A DNA stretch of 37,671 nt from a bacterium. Its GTDB lineage: Bacteria; Auribacterota; UBA6266. The notes under the pieces were generated by a model, which saw only the letters and a list, made by a program, of their open reading frames with translations, did not search any database and was not told the DNA's origin. Below are positions 29,126-37,003 of the stretch, one piece after another; position 1 is the stretch's first letter, and every line of letters begins with the position of its first letter. Location of the stretch: contig JAQUNG010000005.1 of assembly GCA_028717725.1 (NCBI GenBank), positions 1 to 37,671 of the forward strand, written 5' to 3'. Both the position numbers and the translations under genes were made by a program.

Positions 29126-30391
29126 ATGCTGGATTTAAAATTTATCAGAGATAATGTCGGAAAAGTAAGAGAAGGCATTAAGAAGAAGAACTCACAAGCG
29201 GATCTTGACGAGATCCTTAAGCTGGATGAAACAAGAAGGAATTTGCTTAAAGAAGTTGAGGTTATGAAAGCGGAGAGAAATCGCGTGTCTAAGGAGTTGG
29301 GTGTGATTAAGTCCAGAGGGGAGGATATTTCTGGGAAATCGGCTGAAATGAAGATGTTTTCCCAAAAAATCAAAGATATAGACTCTGAAGTGGTGGATGT
29401 TACCCAAAAACTGGATTGTTTAATGCTTGCAATACCCAATATTCCCAATGAGGCTGTACCGGTTGGCTTGGAGACGGACAACAAAACAGTTAAAGAATGG
29501 GGCAAGAAAAAAGATTTCGGGTTTAAGCCTTTACCCCACTGGGAGTTATGCGAAAAACTGGATATAGCTGATTTTAAGCGCGCGTCTAAAGTATCGGGAA
29601 CGGGTTTTGTGGTTTTTAAAGGTAATGGGGCTTTATTGGAAAGGGCCTTGATAAACTTTATGCTTGATGTGCATATCAAGGAACACGGATATAAAGAAAT
29701 TATCCCGCCTTTTTTGGTGAACGAAGCTTCTATGACCGGCACGGGACAACTGCCCAATCTTAAGGAAGATATGTATTCCGTGGACAAAGAAGGACTTTAT
29801 TTAATTCCCACTGCGGAAGTTCCCGTAACGAACCTTTATGCCGGCGAAATATTCCCGGAAGCGGAGCTACCCCTTTATCATGCCGCATTTTCCGCGTGTT
29901 TCAGGAAAGAGGCGGGTTCATACGGGAAAGATACCCGCGGGATGAAAAGGATTCACCAGTTTGATAAGGTCGAACTGGTGAAATTTGTGGTGCCGGAAAG
30001 TTCTTATGAAGAACACGAAAAACTTTTATCTGACGCGGAAAAGATTCTCCAAAAACTCGGGCTCCATTACAGGGTAAGACTGCTGGCTTCCGGGGATATG
30101 AGTTTCGCCGCGGCCAAATGTTACGATATAGAGGTTTATTCACCCGGTTGCAATGAATATCTGGAAGTCTCCTCATGCAGCAACTTTGAAGATTTTCAGG
30201 CCCGCAGGGCAAATATACGCTACCGCGCTCAGAGCGGGAAAACAGCGTATGTCCATACGCTGAATGCTTCGGGCGTCGCCCTTCCCAGAACTTTTATCGC
30301 AGTGCTTGAGAACTTTCAGATGGAAGACGGCAGGATTGCCGTTCCGGAAGCGTTGAGGCCCTATATGGGCGGGATGGCATATATTGATTAA
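29126..30391 (+). CDS. serS: Serine--tRNA ligase
   Basis: A 421-residue class II synthetase. The N-terminal helical hairpin (about 1-110), which grips the long variable arm of tRNA-Ser, is followed by motif 2 (FSACFRKEAGSYGKDTRGMKR) and motif 3 (SGVALPRTFIAVLENFQ). The end EALRPYMGG is typical. Length is normal. A tRNA-Ser gene lies 360 bases downstream, an appropriate but possibly chance neighbour. A large reading frame on the opposite strand is a shadow. Confidence 0.97.
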   Translation: MLDLKFIRDNVGKVREGIKKKNSQADLDEILKLDETRRNLLKEVEVMKAERNRVSKELGVIKSRGEDISGKSAEMKMFSQKIKDIDSEVVDVTQKLDCLMLAIPNIPNEAVPVGLETDNKTVKEWGKKKDFGFKPLPHWELCEKLDIADFKRASKVSGTGFVVFKGNGALLERALINFMLDVHIKEHGYKEIIPPFLVNEASMTGTGQLPNLKEDMYSVDKEGLYLIPTAEVPVTNLYAGEIFPEAELPLYHAAFSACFRKEAGSYGKDTRGMKRIHQFDKVELVKFVVPESSYEEHEKLLSDAEKILQKLGLHYRVRLLASGDMSFAAAKCYDIEVYSPGCNEYLEVSSCSNFEDFQARRANIRYRAQSGKTAYVHTLNASGVALPRTFIAVLENFQMEDGRIAVPEALRPYMGGMAYID

Positions 30392-30457
30392 ACGCTCTTT
30401 GTTGACATGACGCCTGTTCTCGGATAACATATGCACTTTGATAAATAGTTAAGGCCG

Positions 30458-30522
30458 TTCAATAGTTCAGCAGTTAAACAGTTTTTGATTTCTTTATTTT
30501 TTATCTATTCAACTACTAAACT
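30458..30522. repeat. AT-rich repeat tract matching 1464-1535
   Basis: TTCAATAGTT (30458-30467), TTAAACAGTT (30474-30483) and ACTACTAAACT (30512-30522) are all shared with the atpK to M48 spacer, in a different order. There is no coding potential. The remaining part of the serS to tRNA gap before this tract (30392-30457) shows nothing I can name. Confidence 0.6.
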
Positions 30523-30581
30523 GCTTGACTTAATAAGTTACAGTTTCATGAAGCAAAAGGTTTTTTGATATATCAGGGCTC

Positions 30582-30698
30582 ATCCTACTGTTGATTTGTT
30601 TCACAAATCAAAACACTGAGGATACACCTGAATTGATATATAATTTTATTGGGGCTACCCCCTACTGATTTGCTTCGCAAATCAATACGTTGGGGGTA
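30582..30698. repeat. Tandem pair of related hairpin elements
   Basis: Copy 1 (30582-30623): outer ATCC/GGAT, inner TGATTTGT-TTC-ACAAATCA. Copy 2 (30656-30698): outer TACCCCC/GGGGGTA, inner TGATTTGC-TTC-GCAAATCA. Between the two copies the inner closing pair changes from T-A to C-G and the outer stem changes on both sides, so structure is kept while sequence varies. Both have a TTC loop. They lie just upstream of tRNA-Ser. Confidence 0.7.
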
Positions 30699-30710
30699 TG
30701 TTCAACTAAA

Positions 30711-30742
30711 TAACTTACGTTTACTTGCGTTCTGTAAGTTAT
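30711..30742. repeat. Inverted repeat directly upstream of tRNA-Ser
   Basis: TAACTTAC (30711-30718) and GTAAGTTA (30734-30741) form an 8-9 bp stem with a 15-base loop, 12 bases before the tRNA. The right arm belongs to TAAGTTATAGTTGCA (30735-30749), which nearly repeats TAAGTTACAGTTTCA at 30534-30548 (13 of 15), so the block between was perhaps inserted or duplicated. Confidence 0.45.
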
Positions 30743-30753
30743 AGTTGCACATA

Positions 30754-30847
30754 GGAGAGGTGGCCGAGTGGCCGAAGGCGACGGTTTGCTAAACCGTTGT
30801 ACGGGCTAATACCCGTACCGGGGGTTCAAATCCCCCCCTCTCCGCCA
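30754..30847 (+). tRNA. tRNA-Ser (anticodon GCT)
   Basis: The acceptor stem GGAGAGG pairs with CCTCTCC. The anticodon stem ACGGT/ACCGT encloses the loop TTGCTAA with anticodon GCT at 30788-30790. The long variable arm (TACGGGCTAATACCCGTA) is typical of class II tRNA-Ser, and the T-arm is GGGGGTTCAAATCCCCC. A discriminator G and encoded CCA end the gene. It reads AGC/AGU codons. Confidence 0.97.
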
Positions 30848-30853
30848 TAAAGA

Positions 30854-30878
30854 AAAACCTTTCTTGTGAGGGTTTTTT
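30854..30878 (+). terminator. Intrinsic terminator after tRNA-Ser
   Basis: AAAACCTT (30854-30861) pairs with AGGGTTTT (30869-30876), with one T-G wobble, around a seven-base loop, and a T run follows. It sits 6 bases after the tRNA CCA. Confidence 0.7.
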
Positions 30879-30960
30879 ATTTATGGCTTGGGTGTGGGTG
30901 AAGAAGCATCGCGATGGTTCCGGAAAAATCAGGAAATGGGAATAAGAAAGGGGGCTTTAA

Positions 30961-31392
30961 TTGAAACTGGAAGATATTATAGAAAAGAAAAGCGGTAATG
31001 TAGTCAGCATAGGAAGCCAAAATACGATTCATGAAGCCGCAAAACTTTTACGTCAGCATAAAATAGGGGCTTTACTTGTATTGGGTGATGACAGAAAACT
31101 TGCGGGGATAATAACGGAAAGAGACATTTTAAGGGAATGTGCCGAAAACGTGGAAAAGTTAACGAAAAAACTTGTGCAGGAAGCCATGTCCAAAGACCTG
31201 ATTATAGGACTTCTGGAAGATACAGTGCAATATTCCATGGGAATTATGACCAAGAACAAGATGAGACATCTGCCGGTGATGGAAAAAGAGAGGATAGTAG
31301 GCATTGTTTCTCTGGGAGATTTGGTTAAGTCACAGCTTGAGGATATTGAATTTGAAAACAGACATCTGAAAGAATATATTCACGGCGCCTGA
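30961..31392 (+). CDS. Two-CBS-domain protein
   Basis: A 143-residue protein made only of a CBS pair: CBS1 about 10-62 (TIHEAAKLLRQHKIGALLV then GIITERDILREC) and CBS2 about 74-130 (RHLPVMEKERIVGIVSLGDLV). Such proteins bind adenine nucleotides and act as sensors for partner proteins; the partner is unknown. The start is TTG, supported by AAAGGGGG six bases upstream. The stop touches the metY stop on the other strand with no base between. Confidence 0.88.
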   Translation: MKLEDIIEKKSGNVVSIGSQNTIHEAAKLLRQHKIGALLVLGDDRKLAGIITERDILRECAENVEKLTKKLVQEAMSKDLIIGLLEDTVQYSMGIMTKNKMRHLPVMEKERIVGIVSLGDLVKSQLEDIEFENRHLKEYIHGA

Positions 31393-32694
<1,302 letters not shown>

Positions 32695-33489
32695 TTATGC
32701 CTCCAAACCCTTGTCTGCGGGTTTGTTATCAACGACCATAATAAACCAGTATCCCAATATGGCGAATACCATTATGGCCGCCTCGGTTATCAATACGCCG
32801 TGTTTCATGAGCATTACGGCGCTAAAGTTTATTATAGTGTGGGTTAAAATTGCAAGCGCAATATATAAGAATTTTTTCCTTGAAACGGCGAGATACGCCA
32901 TAAGGGAAAAAGCAGTGTGAAATATGATGGCAAACAATCGCTCGGCAACCGCGCTTAACGCTACCCAGATAGTTACGTTTTGCAGCTGCGACTTGAATAT
33001 TTCAATTTGATTCATTATTAATTTCACATCGGCTTCGGGAATGCCCTGGCTCAATAATGTTTCCGCGCTTGTGCGGTAAACAAAAGGCAGGGAAAACAAG
33101 GTAATACCCACAATGCCGAGAACCATGATAATTTCGAGGCTTGCCCAGCCCAATCCGAAGGCAATAGCCTCATATCTCGATATTGAAGGATATTTTAATT
33201 TTACCATAGCGAATCTTGTTATTTCTTCGCATAATCCCGCCCATAAACCTATCACGACGGCGTAATACAGGGTCGGGCCGCGCATTAATTGAGCAAGAAT
33301 AGTTTGCCCCGGGGGGATGTGCATCAGCGGCAGGTGGATAATCTGGGATATTAAAAAACCGAGGACGCCGAAAAAGAAAAACTTCAGGGATACTTTCAGC
33401 TTTTTCCCGGCTACAAAAACGCATGCCGCTATAAGGCCCAAAAGAAGCAGCATTTCAATTGAAAGATATGATACAATTTTAGTATGCAT
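32695..33489 (-). CDS. YhfC family intramembrane metalloprotease-like protein
   Basis: A 264-residue membrane protein with about seven hydrophobic segments. Motif CEEITR (87-92) contains the E-E-x-x-R of the CPBP/YhfC glutamic intramembrane protease clan, and it is followed by GLGWASLE (112-119), AERLFAIIFHTAFS (182-195, H191) and ILTHTIINF (H217). These polar residues inside membrane helices match the YhfC family. The substrate is unknown. It is the first gene of a two-gene unit with the MetY-like gene, diverging from the gene at 33568. Confidence 0.82.
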   Translation of the reverse strand: MHTKIVSYLSIEMLLLLGLIAACVFVAGKKLKVSLKFFFFGVLGFLISQIIHLPLMHIPPGQTILAQLMRGPTLYYAVVIGLWAGLCEEITRFAMVKLKYPSISRYEAIAFGLGWASLEIIMVLGIVGITLFSLPFVYRTSAETLLSQGIPEADVKLIMNQIEIFKSQLQNVTIWVALSAVAERLFAIIFHTAFSLMAYLAVSRKKFLYIALAILTHTIINFSAVMLMKHGVLITEAAIMVFAILGYWFIMVVDNKPADKGLEA

Positions 33490-33567
33490 AAGTTAACTGA
33501 TTATAGCAGAACTCTTTTTTAAGTAAAACTTAAGTTTGGCCGGGAAATATTCCGGAGGCAACATAAT

Positions 33568-34230
33568 ATGTTAAAAAAAATTGTTGATACCCTTCGTTCC
33601 CAATTCAGAATACAGAATCCGGTAAATCCGCTACAATTCAATGACCCTCTGGCTGAAAAAACGGAGTGGGCTCCCTTAAAAAAGGGGGGAACAAACTTCT
33701 GCACGCACAGATTAGTGGAAGTTGAACCCTTCAGGTATGAATTCCGGGCGTCAGTCGGCGCAAAGCTTTTCTATGCGCTTTTTTTTCTTATAGGGACGGG
33801 AGTGTTTATAGGGTTTATCGCAGGTTTTATTATAAAAAAACAGTTTTGTCTTGGGGCTGAAACCATCCTGCCTGTGTTTATAGGATTGGTTTTTGCGGCA
33901 GTGGGCGCTATTATGCTGTATTTCGGCACCGCTCCAATAGTCTTTGACAAACAAATCGGGTATTTCTGGAAAGGCAGGAAAGACCCCCTGAAATTTTTTG
34001 ACTCCGAGTCCCCAAAGTGGTTCGCAAGCATCAAAGATATCCATTCATTCCAGCTGATTTCGGAATACTGCAGGGGTGATAAAAACTCATATTACAGCTA
34101 CGAACTGAACCTCGTTTTAGAAGACGGTTCCCGCCGGAACGTTATCGATCATGGCAACCTGAAACGCATCAGGGAAGATGCCGCCAAACTGTCGGCATTC
34201 CTCGGCAAACCCGTGTGGGAAGCTGTTTAA
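33568..34230 (+). CDS. Two-TM membrane protein of unknown function
   Basis: A 220-residue protein. An N-terminal soluble stretch with TEWAPLKKGGTNFCTHRLV (32-50) precedes two membrane helices (about 66-89 and 99-119) and a soluble C-terminal domain (about 123-220) of beta strands and a final helix, loosely like PH-type bPH domains. I have the impression that the E-W-x-P-x-x-x-G-G-x-N-F-x-T-H-x-L segment recurs in uncharacterised bacterial proteins, but no function is known to me. The ATG is preceded by GGAGG ten bases upstream. No operon partner. Confidence 0.8.
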   Translation: MLKKIVDTLRSQFRIQNPVNPLQFNDPLAEKTEWAPLKKGGTNFCTHRLVEVEPFRYEFRASVGAKLFYALFFLIGTGVFIGFIAGFIIKKQFCLGAETILPVFIGLVFAAVGAIMLYFGTAPIVFDKQIGYFWKGRKDPLKFFDSESPKWFASIKDIHSFQLISEYCRGDKNSYYSYELNLVLEDGSRRNVIDHGNLKRIREDAAKLSAFLGKPVWEAV

Positions 34231-34680
34231 CTCTCTTCGGGCTCTGACCCTGAACTAATATTCGAATAATAGAAAATACTTGTCCGCCTAGGGTGGAGAG
34301 ATTACCTGCCTGCCGGTAGGCGGGGACCGCAATCGATTCTCGAATTTCTATTATCAATTGCTCTGTATCCACCACAGGTGGATACTGGCGGGTCGTAGAT
34401 GTTTCTAGGCGAAGTTCGCAACCCCAAGAAATACAACTACTTGTGAAACTTTACAGAAAGCGTAGTATGGGCACCCTGATATCGTTAGGTAGGCCGATCG
34501 ACACTTCCCGCCCTTACGTCAAGGGTATTCTATCACGAAATCGCCTAAAATCCACCGAAACCGATGTTTTGTAGCCGAACAACCCCCACTTAAAAGTTTA
34601 TATAGCAAAATTTTTCTACAGATATTCCACCTAAAACCGAAACAAATCAACTCCTTAAATCTATACGATAGTTTAAGACC
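34231..34680. other. Gene-free convergent gap with dispersed repeats and an unexplained block
   Basis: The gap lies between two converging genes. Its left part holds GGGCTCTGACCCTGAA (34239-34254), a near-palindrome resembling those near REP-type elements, a 10-bp inverted repeat ATAATAGAAA/TTTCTATTAT (34266-34275 and 34345-34354), and between them CCTGCCTGCCGGTAGGCGG (34306-34324), a palindromic repeat of the kind common in uncultured lineages. The right part (34380-34620) has no credible reading frame but is not simple sequence; it may be a mobile-element remnant or a structured RNA on either strand. I cannot decide which. Confidence 0.5.
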
Positions 34681-36012
34681 CTATATCGCGAGATCCGTTT
34701 TTTCATCATCGAAAATAAGCTGTGGCTTCACATAAAGAGCCGTGCCAAATGTAAGAGGCCCTACACGTCCGATATACATCATCAGGATAATTACCAGCTT
34801 GCCAAAAGCGGTCAGTGTCCCGGTGATACCTAAACTCAGTCCTACTGTACCTACGGCTGAAGCTGCTTCAAAGAATATCTCTAAAAATGTCCCGTTTTCT
34901 GTCAGAGTAAGCAGATAAGTTCCTATAACCAAAACCGAGATATAAAAACTAAGTGTGGCCACTGCTGTCCTAACGCGATCTTCAGGTACCGCCGCGCCCC
35001 AGATACGCACATTTTTATCGCCTCGTACAGCACTTTTCATCAGGCCCCAAATAGCAGAAAAGGTAGTAGTCTTTAAACCGCCGCCGGTTCCTGAAGGTGA
35101 AGCGCCGATAATCATCAGTATACAAATGAGCATGATAGCCGACTTTGACATCGTACTGACAGTAACGGTATTGAAACCCACGGTAGTAAGCGAAGTCATC
35201 GCCTGAAAGAAGGAAAACAAAATTCTGTTCTCCGGACCAAATCCTCCACCGTAGGTTTCCGTCAAAAACATTAAAGCTCCTCCAATCACAAGAAGCCAAA
35301 ACGTCAGGGAAAGAATGACTTTTGTAGTCAGCGTTACATGTTTTTCTTTCCCCTGGATAAGCCGCCAGACATCCACACATACAATAAATCCCATGGCTCC
35401 TATAATGCTTAAGCCGGATATGATGGCATTGAGGCCAAAGTTATTTGCCATGCCCTCGAAGCTGTTTGGAAACAGGCTGAACCCTGCTGTACAAAAAGCG
35501 GATACGCTGTGGAATATCGCACTCCAGACCGGATTCTCCGTGCCTGAGCGCCAAAATACGAAGAACAGACCTATAGCACCTATTAACTCTACTATGGCGG
35601 AAAAGCTTATAACACTTACGATAAACTTTTCTATCTTGAAATTTTTCGGTATACTGAATACCGTTTCTGCCACATTCTTTGTCCTGTCATCCAGGCATTT
35701 TTTGGTGGATAAGATAACAAAAGAGCTCAAGGTCATGTACCCGATACCACCAAGCTGAATAAGTACAAGTATAACTAACTGTCCCCAGAAGTTATAGTCG
35801 TTAACCACCGTAACCGTTGTCAGCCCTGTTGTCGAAACAGCGGATGTGGCGGTGAAAAGATTATCGAGGACAGGAACACAGTTTTTATGCATAAACGGCA
35901 TGCACAGAAGGATAAAGCCTACAAAAATATAGGACATATATCCCATGAGTACCAACCTCACCGGATTGACGGTTCTTAATTTGTAAAGAAGGCTTTTAAA
36001 ATAATCCTTCAT
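34681..36012 (-). CDS. TrkH/KtrB family potassium uptake protein
   Basis: A 443-residue membrane protein with the fourfold M1-P-M2 repeat. The four filter segments read SAVSTTGLTT, SAFCTAGFS, SLTTVGFNT and SAVGTVGLS, each with the central glycine that coordinates K+. Length and the absence of extra N-terminal helices favour KtrB rather than TrkH. A regulatory KtrA/TrkA gene would be expected but is not in the window. Both flanks are long gene-free gaps, so it appears to be a single-gene unit. Confidence 0.92.
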   Translation of the reverse strand: MKDYFKSLLYKLRTVNPVRLVLMGYMSYIFVGFILLCMPFMHKNCVPVLDNLFTATSAVSTTGLTTVTVVNDYNFWGQLVILVLIQLGGIGYMTLSSFVILSTKKCLDDRTKNVAETVFSIPKNFKIEKFIVSVISFSAIVELIGAIGLFFVFWRSGTENPVWSAIFHSVSAFCTAGFSLFPNSFEGMANNFGLNAIISGLSIIGAMGFIVCVDVWRLIQGKEKHVTLTTKVILSLTFWLLVIGGALMFLTETYGGGFGPENRILFSFFQAMTSLTTVGFNTVTVSTMSKSAIMLICILMIIGASPSGTGGGLKTTTFSAIWGLMKSAVRGDKNVRIWGAAVPEDRVRTAVATLSFYISVLVIGTYLLTLTENGTFLEIFFEAASAVGTVGLSLGITGTLTAFGKLVIILMMYIGRVGPLTFGTALYVKPQLIFDDEKTDLAI

Positions 36013-36167
36013 AATAACTCCTAATGCCAGCCTTTATCGGGTCCTACACGCTTAACGTCAGTCAATAAACTGCTTCTTGTATTTTGCTACAAGTGCCGAG
36101 CGGTTTATGTCCGGATAGCAGTATATTTCGTTATTCATATTAAATGTTATCTCGTTCCTATTTTTGC

Positions 36168-36524
36168 CTTTGTTTTACGATTTCGCAAAAAGTCAAAACT
36201 GGCGGTGTGTTCTTTCCTTTGTTCGAACTTACTTCAGGGGAACCCCTGAAGTAACCGCCTAAAAATTGTCTCTAACGAATGACTCGGCACGGCCGCAGGC
36301 CGCCCGCACCCGGCCTGCGGCCGTGTGCGTCCTCGCCACACGTGTAGTAGAGAAAATGTATGTAAAACAGCTAAGGGCTCGTCCGCATCCCGCCTGCTAC
36401 ACCTAAAAACTCGTGGACGGCGGGATTGCCGAGCTATTCAACGCGAAAACGACTCACAAAAAGGCAAAATTTGCCCGCACCCAAATTTTGCCTTTTTGTG
36501 AAAGAACAAATAGATAAAACAAAG
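36168..36524. repeat. Hairpin-dense non-coding block bounded by inverted repeats
   Basis: Outer inverted repeat CTTTGTTTTA (36168-36177) and TAAAACAAAG (36515-36524), inner pair TGTTCTTTC (36208-36216) and GAAAGAACA (36500-36508). Inside: TTACTTCAGGGG/CCCCTGAAGTAA (36229-36254, two-base loop); CACGGCCGCAGGCCG/CGGCCTGCGGCCGTG (36288-36325); an imperfect stem around ATCCCGCC/GGCGGGAT (about 36379-36435); and a perfect 20-bp stem, arms 36454-36473 and 36482-36501. No reading frame is credible. It may be a small mobile element or structured RNA. The gap from trkH to the block (36013-36167) shows nothing I can name. Confidence 0.7.
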
Positions 36525-36560
36525 CGATGGACAAAGTTTTGCTTGAAAACAGTATCTTTA

Positions 36561-36617
36561 GTGGTACAATGTAAAAAAGTGGTAGCATTAGATTAAATAC
36601 TATTAAAATAATACCAT
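36561..36617. promoter_or_regulatory. Candidate operator cluster (RTGGTA words) upstream of the XRE gene
   Basis: GTGGTA at 36561-36566 and 36579-36584 (18 bases apart) and its inverse TACCAT at 36612-36617. TATAAT at 36618-36623 may be the -10 of the regulator, though no good -35 is seen. Two more copies lie downstream of the gene (36862-36867 and 36895-36900). Such repeats on both sides fit an autoregulated controller, but binding is not shown. Confidence 0.4.
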
Positions 36618-36644
36618 TATAATATTACATAGTCAAGAGAAAAT

Positions 36645-36842
36645 ATGTTGTCAAAAAAAGTAAAAGAATTCAGAAATAAGCAAGGCTGGTCTCAACAGAA
36701 ATTAGCAGAGAAAACTGGTTTATCATTTAATACGATTACTAAAATAGAACAGGGTACAGGAACTTCCCCGACCTTAAAAACGTTGCTTAAGCTAGCAGAT
36801 GCGTTTGGAGTTGGCGTAGATGAGTTAATAGGACGAAACTGA
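36645..36842 (+). CDS. XRE-family transcriptional regulator (possible restriction-modification controller)
   Basis: A 65-residue protein consisting of one Cro/CI-type helix-turn-helix. The HTH core QQKLAEKTGLSFNTITKIEQG spans about 18-38 (first 20 residues: QQKLAEKTGLSFNTITKIEQ), followed by PTLKTLLKLADAFGVGVDEL. Size and place next to a type II restriction endonuclease fit a C (controller) protein, which delays the endonuclease until methylation is established. It could also be an unrelated small repressor. RTGGTA words flank the gene. The region is more AT-rich than the chromosome core, in line with transfer. Confidence 0.85.
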   Translation: MLSKKVKEFRNKQGWSQQKLAEKTGLSFNTITKIEQGTGTSPTLKTLLKLADAFGVGVDELIGRN

Positions 36843-36871
36843 TTGACAAAAGAGGTTTTGCATGGTAAACT
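36843..36871 (+). promoter_or_regulatory. Promoter between the regulator and the restriction gene
   Basis: TTGACA (36843-36848), 17-base spacer, TAAACT (36866-36871): a perfect -35 with a four-of-six -10. It begins right after the XRE stop. One of the RTGGTA words overlaps its -10, so the regulator could control it. Confidence 0.55.
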
Positions 36872-36935
36872 TTGTGTCGACATTAAAATATTACGTGGTA
36901 TGTTTCGAAGGGGGAACTGCCACATTAAAACAACC

Positions 36936-36967
36936 AAAACCTTCGCTAAAAACAGCGAAGGTTTTTT
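36936..36967 (+). terminator. Strong intrinsic terminator in front of the restriction gene
   Basis: AAAACCTTCGCT (36936-36947) pairs perfectly with AGCGAAGGTTTT (36954-36965) around a six-base loop and is followed by T residues. It ends 36 bases before the restriction-gene ATG, with little room for another promoter, so the gene seems to be expressed by read-through. Confidence 0.8.
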
Positions 36968-37003
36968 GTTTAATGACAATTATTTATAAGGAGATATATT
37001 AAT

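Noticed and set aside
28870-29787. 305-residue reading frame on the minus strand
   Set aside because: It lies opposite serS (and the end of rtcB), has no recognisable family and a composition typical of antisense frames; serS is certain.
34169-34375. 68-residue minus-strand frame
   Set aside because: It mostly translates the CCTGCCTGCCGG repeat (giving PAYRQAG), a known source of false proteins, and overlaps the end of the 33568 gene.
36220-36510. Integron attC sites in the hairpin block
   Set aside because: The stems and bulges look attC-like, but paired RYYYAAC and GTTRRRY ends at the right spacing are missing and there is no integrase in the window.
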